Of a DNA stretch of 16,668 nucleotides, positions 7,761 through 15,356 are shown piece by piece. A model generated the notes under the pieces. That model worked only from the letters and a program-made list of their open reading frames with translations, was not told the DNA's origin and searched no databases. Source of the stretch: an uncultured Prevotellaceae bacterium (GTDB taxonomy: Bacteria; Bacteroidota; Bacteroidia; Bacteroidales; Bacteroidaceae); assembly GCA_902477365.1 (NCBI GenBank), contig CABSGW010000026.1, positions 1 to 16,668 on the forward strand, in the 5' to 3' direction. Position 1 is the stretch's first letter; each line of letters begins with the position of its first letter. The translations under genes were made by a program, and so were the position numbers.

Positions 7761-8861
7761 ATGAAGAAAATAGCATTGATATCGGGCATTACCGGACAGG
7801 ACGGATCATTCCTGGCTGAGTTCTTGCTTGACAAGGGATACGAGGTACATGGAATTCTGCGTCGTTCGTCTTCGTTCAATACAGGGCGTATTGAGCATTT
7901 GTACCTGGACGAATGGGTACGCGACATGAAGCTGCCCCGGCAGGTGAATTTGCATTGGGGCGATATGACCGACTCCAGTTCGCTCATCCGTATTGTGCAG
8001 AAGGTGCGGCCGGACGAAATCTATAATTTGGCGGCACAGAGTCATGTCAAGGTCAGTTTTGACGTGCCCGAATATACCGCTGAGGCCGATGCCGTTGGCA
8101 CGTTGCGCATGTTGGAGGCGGTACGCATTCTGGGCATGGAACAACACACCCGCGTGTATCAGGCCAGTACGTCGGAACTGTTCGGACTGGTGCAGGAAGT
8201 GCCCCAGCGCGAGACTACCCCTTTCTATCCGCGTTCCCCGTATGGGGTGGCCAAACAATATGGCTTTTGGATTACAAAAAACTATCGCGAGAGCTATGGC
8301 ATGTTTGCCGTAAACGGCATCTTGTTTAACCACGAGAGCGAACGTAGGGGCGAGAATTTCGTGACGCGTAAAATAACCTTGGCTGCTTCGCGTATAGCGC
8401 AGGGTTTTCAGGATAAACTTTATTTGGGCAATCTGAATGCGTTGCGAGACTGGGGTTATGCACGCGACTATGTGGAGTGTATGTGGCTGATGTTGCAGCA
8501 CGATGAGCCCGAGGATTTTGTGATTGCCACTGGTGAATATCATTCGGTGCGCGAATTCACCGATCTGGCCTTTCGAAACGTGGGTATTGAACTGCGTTGG
8601 GAAGGGACAGGTGTTGACGAAAAAGGAACAGACACGGCCACCGGGCGTGTGCTGGTGGAGGTTGATCCCAAGTATTTCCGGCCGGCCGAGGTGGAACAGC
8701 TTTTGGGCGATCCGACGAAAGCACGTACTCTTTTGGGATGGAACCCGCGTAAGACGTCGTTCGAGGAGTTGGTATGCATCATGGTAGAGCACGACATGAA
8801 GTTTGTACGCAAGTTGTACAGAAAAACCACACAAGAAGAAACAGATGGAGAAAGGGGATAA
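7761..8861 (+). CDS. gmd: GDP-mannose 4,6-dehydratase
   Basis: The 366-residue protein is an extended short-chain dehydrogenase that converts GDP-D-mannose to GDP-4-keto-6-deoxy-D-mannose in the cytoplasm, the first step to GDP-L-fucose. The nucleotide-binding glycine motif GITGQDG is at residues 9-15. The family signature NLAAQSHVKVSF is at 89-100. The catalytic set is present: ASTSELFG with Thr137 and Glu139, and YGVAK with Tyr161 and Lys165. The segment FNHESERRGENFVTRKIT (189-206) is the dimer/cofactor loop typical of Gmd. Length fits the family. The next gene starts inside its last codons (17-bp overlap), so the pair is translationally coupled. The sugar nucleotide feeds fucosylation of capsule or surface glycoproteins, which Bacteroidales use widely; no fucosyltransferase is in the window. 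Confidence 0.97.
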   Translation: MKKIALISGITGQDGSFLAEFLLDKGYEVHGILRRSSSFNTGRIEHLYLDEWVRDMKLPRQVNLHWGDMTDSSSLIRIVQKVRPDEIYNLAAQSHVKVSFDVPEYTAEADAVGTLRMLEAVRILGMEQHTRVYQASTSELFGLVQEVPQRETTPFYPRSPYGVAKQYGFWITKNYRESYGMFAVNGILFNHESERRGENFVTRKITLAASRIAQGFQDKLYLGNLNALRDWGYARDYVECMWLMLQHDEPEDFVIATGEYHSVREFTDLAFRNVGIELRWEGTGVDEKGTDTATGRVLVEVDPKYFRPAEVEQLLGDPTKARTLLGWNPRKTSFEELVCIMVEHDMKFVRKLYRKTTQEETDGERG

Positions 8862-9924
8862 AATATACATAGCCGGACACCAGGGATTGGTGGGGTCGGC
8901 ACTGTGGAAAAACCTGTTGGAGAAAGGTTATACCAACCTGTTGGGTCGCACACATGCCGAACTGGACCTGATGGACGGACTGGCGGTGAAGACATTTTTC
9001 GACAAAGAGCAGCCGGATTATGTGATCTTGGCTGCAGCTCATGTAGGCGGAATCATGGCCAATCATACGTATCGGGCCGACTTTATTTACCGTAACCTGC
9101 AAATACAGCAGAATGTGATTGGTGAGAGTTTCCGGCATGGGGTGAAAAAATTGCTTTTCTTGGGAAGCACGTGTATTTACCCGCGCGAGGCTGTGCAGCC
9201 CATTCGCGAGGAGGCTTTACTGACAGGGCCTTTGGAATATACCAACGAGCCGTATGCCATTGCCAAAATAGCTGGCTTGAAATTGTGCGAGAGCCTGAAT
9301 TTGCAGTATGGTACAAATTATATAGCCGTGATGCCCACAAATCTGTATGGGCCGAACGATAATTTTCATTTGGAAAACAGTCATGTGCTGCCGGCCATGG
9401 TGCGTAAGGTCTATTTGGGTAAATGCCTGTATAGTGGAGACTGGACGGCTGTGCGTAAGGACTTGTCGGCACGTCCGGTGGAGCGGATAGACGGAACGTC
9501 GGACGAACAAACGATTTTGTCCGTGTTGGCACGTTATGGTGTTACCCCCGGCGAGGTGCGCCTTTGGGGAACAGGACGCCCCATGCGCGAGTTCCTGTGG
9601 AGCGAGGAGATGGCCGATGCCAGTGTGTACATTTTGGAGCATGTCGACTTTAAGGATACTTACCAACCAGGAGCTATCGACATTCGTAACTGCCACATCA
9701 ATATAGGTACGGGTAAGGAAATAAGCATCGCTGCTTTGGCCGAGTTGGTTGTGAAGGAGGTGGGTTACCGCGGACGGGTTATCTTTGATGCATCGAAGCC
9801 GGACGGGACACCCCGCAAACTTACCGATGTAACCAAGCTGCACCGTTTAGGATGGCATCACCGGATAGAGATTGAAGAAGGCGTACATCGGCTTTACCAA
9901 TGGTATATCGGTTCATATTGTTAA
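8845..9924 (+). CDS. fcl: GDP-L-fucose synthase (epimerase/reductase)
   Basis: The 359-residue product epimerises and reduces GDP-4-keto-6-deoxy-mannose to GDP-L-fucose with NADPH. GHQGLVG (11-17) is the nucleotide-binding motif. FLGSTCIYP gives Ser108 and Cys110, and YAIAK gives Tyr137 and Lys141. NSHVLPAMV gives His180. These correspond to the known Ser/Tyr/Lys triad and the Cys/His epimerisation pair of the E. coli enzyme. Start chosen at ATG 8845 (MEKGDKIYIAG) rather than the in-frame ATG at 8803, because the fold begins here and the extra 14 residues are unlike the family; it overlaps gmd by 17 bp and is preceded by the purine-rich AAGAAGAAACAG. Relative to the roughly 320-residue E. coli enzyme there is an extra block around residues 192-237 before WGTGRPMREF, a variant I recall from Bacteroidota homologues. 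Confidence 0.96.
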   Translation: MEKGDKIYIAGHQGLVGSALWKNLLEKGYTNLLGRTHAELDLMDGLAVKTFFDKEQPDYVILAAAHVGGIMANHTYRADFIYRNLQIQQNVIGESFRHGVKKLLFLGSTCIYPREAVQPIREEALLTGPLEYTNEPYAIAKIAGLKLCESLNLQYGTNYIAVMPTNLYGPNDNFHLENSHVLPAMVRKVYLGKCLYSGDWTAVRKDLSARPVERIDGTSDEQTILSVLARYGVTPGEVRLWGTGRPMREFLWSEEMADASVYILEHVDFKDTYQPGAIDIRNCHINIGTGKEISIAALAELVVKEVGYRGRVIFDASKPDGTPRKLTDVTKLHRLGWHHRIEIEEGVHRLYQWYIGSYC

Positions 9925-9940
9925 CTGTCAGTTTGTATGT

Positions 9941-11626
9941 ATGATGAGAAATAAGTGGTATTTGTTGTTTCTTTGCTTTTTGACATTCGTCTCAGTGGAA
10001 GCGAGGGAACGGGAACGTGTGATTGATTATCCGGAGTATGAGAGCCATTCGGGGATGTATCTTGAGGTGTATCGCATCCGGTTGACGAAAGCGCATGCCG
10101 TACTGGAAGCGGTAGTCTATAACAAACCGGGATATTGGGTGATGCTCAATTCGACAGACGTATTGCGCGGTTGCCAGACCGGCAAGACATACCGGTTGTT
10201 GCGGATGGAGGGGTTCGAGGCCGATACGAAAGTGGCGATGCCCGATTCTGCCTGCCGTGCGGTGAAACTTTATTTTGAACCGATAGACAAGCAGGATCGG
10301 GCCGTAGACTGGATTGAAGCTTCCGGCGAGACACTATTCAGAGCCCTTAGTTTGCAACCTCCTGCTGACAAGGAGGCGAATCGTGTGGCATGCCGTATCC
10401 GTGGAAAGGTGATGGGAAAGCCGACAGCGCGTTTCTTACTTGTGGAGAGTGGTGCGGATATCCGTACAAAAGGGGCGTTGTCCATTCCTGTGGTGAATAG
10501 GACGTTTGACTGCACTTTGTATCGGGATACTGAAATACCAATGAGGCTGATTCCGTGGGATGAATATAGAGACGGATCGTGGTATGAAGTACCGCTGTTC
10601 ATTGAAAATGGGACGGTGGATATTACCTATTTCCCTGAAGGAAACAGTGTTGTGCATAGCGAAGGCACTTTGAACCGAGAATGGAAACAATACAAGCAAG
10701 CTCTCGATACAATGTTTAAGGTGCGTTGGGAACAATTGTACGCAAAGGACGATCAATTTGACCGTAACAATACTTATTCGGAAGAAGGTAAACATCTTTT
10801 GGCATCGCTGGATTCCATTCATCGTTTGTTAAACCAACGGCAGGATAAGCAGACAGAAGAAGATTTGGCTGCCAAACGCAATGCGTTATATCAACGGCAA
10901 AAGGAGCTTCGGGAGAGTGGCGGATTGTATTCTCCGGCTTACAACGCCTTTAGGGAACAGATGGATGCGTTGGCGCGTGAGCAGAACGACAGTACACGGC
11001 AATGGATAGCCTGTCATCCGTCACTGGTGGGGTTGTCTCTGCTGAAAGAGCAAATAACAAAGAAGGAGCAGCCGGATACCTATTATCAGACACTGATAAC
11101 CTTGTATGAAACGCAATTTGAAAAACGTTGGGAGACACACCCGTTGGCGCGTAGTGTGCGGAATACGATTGATGCATTCTCTTTTTTGCGGCCGGGAGGT
11201 GTGTATCCGGACTATACGGCCGATAATCTGGAGGGAAAGCCGGTGCACATCTCCGACCTGATAAAAGGCAAGGTGGCGTTGGTCGATCTGTGGGCATCGT
11301 GGTGTGGCCCTTGCCGGACAAATTCAAAACAACTGATACCCATTTACAATACCTATAAGGATAAAGAATTTACGGTGGTCGGTATAGCCCGTGAACGGCA
11401 TGATACGAACGCGATGAAAGAGGCTATCCGCAAGGACGGCTATCCGTGGATGCAACTGGTCGACCTGAACGACAAGAACAGTATTTGGCAGAAGCACCGC
11501 ATTGAGAATGCTGCCGGAGGAACTTATCTGGTTGACCGTAACGGAAAAGTTCTTGCCATTGATCCGTCGCCCTCCGAAGTGGAACGTATTGTACGAAACG
11601 TGTTGGGCGGATCAGAAACGAAATAG
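9941..11626 (+). CDS. Secreted TlpA-like thioredoxin-family protein
   Basis: The start at ATG 9941 (or the adjacent ATG 9944) gives 561 residues with a type I signal peptide (MRNKWYLLFLCFLTFVSVEA). An in-frame ATG at 9872 lies inside fcl and would bury the signal. Residues about 22-140 have no family I can name. Residues about 145-260 look like the DUF4369 domain that often precedes thioredoxin folds in Bacteroidota. A charged helical region follows at about 265-400. The C-terminal domain (about 420-561) is a TlpA/AhpC-TSA-type thioredoxin with WASWCGPCR, redox cysteines Cys455 and Cys458 (11303-11314). The usual cis-Pro before the LVD strand appears to be Gly (about residue 526). The protein probably acts in the periplasm as a thiol-disulfide reductase. 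It starts 16 bp after fcl and ends 23 bp before the peptidase gene, so it is likely cotranscribed. Confidence 0.9.
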   Translation: MMRNKWYLLFLCFLTFVSVEARERERVIDYPEYESHSGMYLEVYRIRLTKAHAVLEAVVYNKPGYWVMLNSTDVLRGCQTGKTYRLLRMEGFEADTKVAMPDSACRAVKLYFEPIDKQDRAVDWIEASGETLFRALSLQPPADKEANRVACRIRGKVMGKPTARFLLVESGADIRTKGALSIPVVNRTFDCTLYRDTEIPMRLIPWDEYRDGSWYEVPLFIENGTVDITYFPEGNSVVHSEGTLNREWKQYKQALDTMFKVRWEQLYAKDDQFDRNNTYSEEGKHLLASLDSIHRLLNQRQDKQTEEDLAAKRNALYQRQKELRESGGLYSPAYNAFREQMDALAREQNDSTRQWIACHPSLVGLSLLKEQITKKEQPDTYYQTLITLYETQFEKRWETHPLARSVRNTIDAFSFLRPGGVYPDYTADNLEGKPVHISDLIKGKVALVDLWASWCGPCRTNSKQLIPIYNTYKDKEFTVVGIARERHDTNAMKEAIRKDGYPWMQLVDLNDKNSIWQKHRIENAAGGTYLVDRNGKVLAIDPSPSEVERIVRNVLGGSETK

Positions 11627-11649
11627 AAACCAATCTAATAGATAAAATC

Positions 11650-13008
11650 ATGACAATAAAAGAATACATTCGTGTAAACGAACCGCGTTTTCTGGATGAA
11701 CTGTTCAGTTTAATCCGTATACCCAGTATCAGTGCCACGCCGGAGCACAAGGCTGATATAGCTGCTTGTGCGGAGCGTTGGCGCGAGTTGTTGATAGCTT
11801 CCGGTGCTGATGAGGCTCGTATTATGCCTTCACAAGGCAATCCGCTGGTCTATGCGGAAAAACGGGTAGATCCGGCCGCTCCTACGGTGTTGGTTTATGC
11901 TCATTACGATGTGATGCCGCCCGAACCGTTAGAGTTATGGACGAGTGATCCTTTCCAGCCCGAAGTGCGTGACGGGCGTATTTGGGCACGGGGTGCTGAC
12001 GATGACAAAGGACAGGCTATGATTCAGGTCAAGGCTTTTGAATATTTGGTGCGCGAAGGTTTGCTGAAGCATAATGTGAAGTTTATCTTCGAAGGAGAAG
12101 AAGAGATCGGCTCTCCCAGTCTGAATGCCTTTTTACGTGAGCACCGCGATTTGTTGCGGTGCGATGTGATACTTGTTTCCGATACCAGTATGTTGGCGGC
12201 CGATTTGCCTTCGCTCACAACCGGTTTGCGCGGATTGGCTTATTGGGAAATAGCTGTGACCGGGCCGAACCGTGATTTGCATTCCGGTCATTTCGGGGGT
12301 GCGGTAGCCAATCCCATTAATATGCTTTGTAACATGCTCTCTCAAGTGGTCGATGCCAACGGGCGTATTACCATTCCTGGATTTTATGACGAGGTGGAAG
12401 AACTCTCGAAAGAAGAGCGGGACATGATTGCTGGCATTCCTTTTGATGAGAAGCGTTATATGGACGCGATCAATGTGCGCGAACTGGCTGGCGAGGAAGG
12501 ATATTCAACCTTGGAGCGGAACAGTTGTCGCCCGTCGTTCGATGTGTGTGGCATTTGGGGAGGATATACCGGTGAGGGAGCTAAGACCGTGTTGCCGTCA
12601 AAAGCCTATGCCAAGGTGTCTTGCCGGCTTGTTCCTCACCAGCGTCACGAGGTCATTTCGCGCCTGTTTATTGACTACATACAGGCTATTGCTCCGGCTA
12701 GTGTTCGGGTAGAGGTAACTCCGATGCATGGGGGAGAGGGATATGTTTGCCCCATCACTCTGCCGGCTTATAAGGCTGCCGAGCAAGGCTTTACCGAAGC
12801 ATTCGGCCGACGTCCGTTAGCTGTGCGACGGGGAGGAAGTATCCCGATTATCAGCGATTTTGAGCGCGAATTGGGTGTAAAGACCGTTTTGATGGGCTTT
12901 GGCCTGGAGAGTAACGCGATTCATTCTCCTAACGAGAATTTCCCGCTCGATATTTTCCGTCGGGGGATTGAGGCCGTAGTAGGTTTTCATCTGCATTGGG
13001 GAAAATAA
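11650..13008 (+). CDS. M20-family metallopeptidase (dipeptidase/carnosinase-like)
   Basis: The 452-residue protein has no signal peptide and should be a cytosolic di-zinc peptidase of the M20 family, close to the CNDP/PepV-like dipeptidase group. Metal and catalytic residues can be read off: AHYDVMP gives His85 and the catalytic-site Asp87, RGADDDKG gives bridging Asp118, EGEEEIGS gives catalytic Glu151 and ligand Glu152, VSDTS gives Asp178, and AIHSPNEN gives His425. DLHSGHFGG (His211) lies in the lid/dimerisation domain, where a conserved His contacts substrate across the dimer. Length is normal. Substrates are probably dipeptides or modified dipeptides; specificity cannot be read. It is the last gene of the gmd-fcl run and is followed by a strong hairpin. 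Confidence 0.93.
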   Translation: MTIKEYIRVNEPRFLDELFSLIRIPSISATPEHKADIAACAERWRELLIASGADEARIMPSQGNPLVYAEKRVDPAAPTVLVYAHYDVMPPEPLELWTSDPFQPEVRDGRIWARGADDDKGQAMIQVKAFEYLVREGLLKHNVKFIFEGEEEIGSPSLNAFLREHRDLLRCDVILVSDTSMLAADLPSLTTGLRGLAYWEIAVTGPNRDLHSGHFGGAVANPINMLCNMLSQVVDANGRITIPGFYDEVEELSKEERDMIAGIPFDEKRYMDAINVRELAGEEGYSTLERNSCRPSFDVCGIWGGYTGEGAKTVLPSKAYAKVSCRLVPHQRHEVISRLFIDYIQAIAPASVRVEVTPMHGGEGYVCPITLPAYKAAEQGFTEAFGRRPLAVRRGGSIPIISDFERELGVKTVLMGFGLESNAIHSPNENFPLDIFRRGIEAVVGFHLHWGK

Positions 13009-13033
13009 GTTTTTTGATAATATACGGTGCGGT

Positions 13034-13068
13034 ACAGGGATCGATGCGTTTCGCGCGTCGATCCCTGT
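13034..13068. terminator. Hairpin between convergent genes, probable bidirectional terminator
   Basis: A 15-bp stem pairs 13034-13048 with 13054-13068 around a 5-nt TTTCG loop, with a single G-U wobble on the plus-strand transcript. It sits 25 bp after the M20 gene stop and 32 bp after the stop of the convergent minus-strand gene. T tracts on either side are weak, so efficiency is uncertain, but position and stem strength fit termination from both sides. Confidence 0.75.
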
Positions 13069-13100
13069 GTTATTATGTACCTCTCCCTATCTGTTGGTTG

Positions 13101-15104
13101 TTAACGATTCGTACCGGGTATCAGTTCAATGTCAAAATGATACGTGATGCTTCCTTCAAACCATTGTGAGAAGTTTGTACCCCACAGGTTGTTGAACAGG
13201 CAGAAGTGAACACCTTTACGTATATCGGGCTGTTGGGTTGAGTAGTTCAGTGCATTCCGCTCTCCGATGGTTACAAGCGGGGCATCCGGACTGCTGATAC
13301 GGATGAGGCCTTTCGTTGTCTTTATCTCGACATACCGGTCTATACCGTGCATTTGTCGGTTTCCACCAGCTACTACGTCCAGCACTGAGATACGTTCTCC
13401 CATTTTGTCTACCCAGATGGAGTCGATCGATTCAGGCACAAAACTATACCAATAGGCCTCGGGTAACCGATTGGCGGGTTTGTTCCACAGCGTCAGGGTC
13501 AGTGTCATGTGGCGGCCACCTTGGGTGATGCGGTAAGAGCTTTGAACTTGTTCCGGCAAGATACGCTGGTCTATGGCTGTAGAGGGCGTGAAGGCCAGGT
13601 TGAACCATCCCTGGTTGCGTTTCAGCTCGGCGGAAACGGGTTTGGGCTGTATGGTGACCGAAGCCGCTTTTGTTTTGTCGAGACCCGGTTTGCCAAAGTC
13701 CTGGAAAGCCCAGCCGTAAGGATGTGTCATGTAGTTCTTGAAGAAGCGTTCGTAGTCGGCGGCCGAAAACGTCTGGTAACTTAGTTCACCGGCCGTCAGG
13801 CTGATGCCTTTCTTTTGAAGGCGGATTGCACCGGTTGGTGTCAGGTAAGCCGGACAGGACTGTTTTGTTTGCTTCAGTTTACGCGGTGGTTGAGGGTGTT
13901 CAATACCGGCAATGGCCTGTGTTGCTTCAGCCTTGAGTGGTGTGGGTAGCAATTCAATGGCTTTGTGAATGTTGTCGGACAGTTCCTGCCACGACTTTTC
14001 GGCTTTTTGAAAAGCGGGTTGTGTGCGTGCTGCGTTAAAGTCGTCCACGTTGTATATGCTCCAGTTGTGCAGGTGCGTTTTCACGTCCACACCCCAAGTG
14101 TGTTCGGCTATCATGCCCAGGCGGGTCATGTAGTGTATGGCGGTTTCTCCGGCTGGGTCTATTTGTCCTTTTTCAACCCATTGGGTATATAGGCGTGCCA
14201 GTTTCCTGAAAGAGGCCATACGTACCGGTGAAGAACCGTAACCGTAAATCCACGTATCTCCTATTTCAGCTGTTACCACAGGCAATTGCGCACTCATCTT
14301 TTCCAAATCGGCCGCCACCTGATCCAGGGTAGAAGCCACCAGTTTGGCTTTGGGGTATTTCTGATGCAGGGTGGCATAAATAGCTTTTACCTGTTCCACG
14401 GAGTGCGGTCCGTGATTGTCGCCCGTGAAGGCTATCATTACGGCGGTTTTTCCGTCCGGCAACACGGTGTCGCTTCCATAGTCTGCCTGATACATCAGGA
14501 TAATCTCGCTGCCATCGGCAGCACGCCAGCGGCAGATGGGAGGAACAGATGGAACGGTGCTGGCCGGATTCACACCGATGTGTAAAAAACGGATGCCGGC
14601 ATCTGCCAGTAACGGAACGATGCCCCGGGTATGTCCCGGTACGTCGGTCATCTTTGCACCGATGGTCCGTTTCCCGAAACGTCGGTCCAACATCTTGGCC
14701 TGTTGCAGCAGGGTGAAAAACTGTTCCTTGTTGAGCGATTCCGATTCAACCGTGTAGGGCATAGCGTTCCATACAATGTCACCGCGTTGTATGGCGGTTT
14801 CCAACCGTTTTTGTTGTGAAGGACTGGCTTGATCCATAAAAGCCTGTATCAGCCACGACCCGGTGGTCCATATGTAACGTTCTTCGCCTCCTGCCTGTCT
14901 CAGTGCATCGGCTACATCCATCGCTTTCGGTATGAAGTTCTCCACATAGTTTTTCTCGACGGCGGAACTTAGGTCGGTAAAGCCGATGTCAAGGTGAGTC
15001 TTGAAGAGGATGTGCACTTTGGTTACTTGTGCCGACAGTTGCATGTGGAAAGGAAACAGGCAAGCTGTCAGAATGAATGCGATGAGTGTCGTATGACGAT
15101 GCAT
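13101..15104 (-). CDS. Secreted DUF5054-type protein with GH38-like N-terminal domain
   Basis: This 667-residue protein starts with a signal peptide (about 1-25, ending QLSA before QV). Residues 29-45, KVHILFKTHLDIGFTDL, match the opening strand of GH38 alpha-mannosidases, where the His and Asp bind zinc (here His37 and Asp39). TDVPGHT gives Asp154 and His157, resembling the GH38 nucleophile segment, and EHTWG gives His335, a candidate fourth metal ligand. About 350-660 should be the helical bundle and beta-sandwich part, including HPYGWAFQDFGKPG. I believe the family is the one called DUF5054, but cannot confirm without a profile search. Activity on mannosides or another glycoside is inference; no experimental activity is known to me. 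It is a single gene on its strand, convergent with the M20 gene and with its own promoter-like element upstream. Confidence 0.87.
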   Translation of the reverse strand: MHRHTTLIAFILTACLFPFHMQLSAQVTKVHILFKTHLDIGFTDLSSAVEKNYVENFIPKAMDVADALRQAGGEERYIWTTGSWLIQAFMDQASPSQQKRLETAIQRGDIVWNAMPYTVESESLNKEQFFTLLQQAKMLDRRFGKRTIGAKMTDVPGHTRGIVPLLADAGIRFLHIGVNPASTVPSVPPICRWRAADGSEIILMYQADYGSDTVLPDGKTAVMIAFTGDNHGPHSVEQVKAIYATLHQKYPKAKLVASTLDQVAADLEKMSAQLPVVTAEIGDTWIYGYGSSPVRMASFRKLARLYTQWVEKGQIDPAGETAIHYMTRLGMIAEHTWGVDVKTHLHNWSIYNVDDFNAARTQPAFQKAEKSWQELSDNIHKAIELLPTPLKAEATQAIAGIEHPQPPRKLKQTKQSCPAYLTPTGAIRLQKKGISLTAGELSYQTFSAADYERFFKNYMTHPYGWAFQDFGKPGLDKTKAASVTIQPKPVSAELKRNQGWFNLAFTPSTAIDQRILPEQVQSSYRITQGGRHMTLTLTLWNKPANRLPEAYWYSFVPESIDSIWVDKMGERISVLDVVAGGNRQMHGIDRYVEIKTTKGLIRISSPDAPLVTIGERNALNYSTQQPDIRKGVHFCLFNNLWGTNFSQWFEGSITYHFDIELIPGTNR

Positions 15105-15132
15105 GAAGTTTGGTTTAAACGTTAATCATAAA

Positions 15133-15140
15133 CAAATGTA
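15133..15140 (-). promoter_or_regulatory. -7 element for the DUF5054-type gene
   Basis: The minus strand reads TACATTTG, an exact TAnnTTTG match, ending 28 bp before the ATG at 15104. No clear -33 TTTG is visible upstream. The rest of the 15105-15356 gap holds only this element and the terminator of the neighbouring gene. Confidence 0.5.
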
Positions 15141-15298
15141 AGTATTTAAATGGTTTTAGAATAGCATATAGCTGAAAAATGCAGTTATTTATTGATGTAG
15201 GTCAATCCCTTGAAGGAGGGGTAGAAGAGACGATGTAGGAAAAGACCGGTTAAGCCACTTTTCAGTGAGGCGGGATATCGGAGAGGGCGATATAAAAC

Positions 15299-15330
15299 AA
15301 TTCAGGCATGGACTTTCCCCATGCCTGAAT
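15299..15330 (-). terminator. Rho-independent terminator of the carboxyltransferase gene
   Basis: A perfect 12-bp stem pairs ATTCAGGCATGG at 15300-15311 with CCATGCCTGAAT at 15319-15330 around a 7-nt loop. On the minus strand it is followed by TGTTTTAT. It lies 26 bp beyond the stop codon at 15357-15359. Confidence 0.85.
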
Positions 15331-15356
15331 GTTGTGTAATGTATAGCTGTGTATCG

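Noticed and set aside
7806..8870. Long minus-strand open frame (354 codons) opposite gmd
   Set aside because: The plus strand encodes an unmistakable Gmd with all motifs. The antisense product has no recognisable family features, and long antisense frames are common opposite codon-biased genes.
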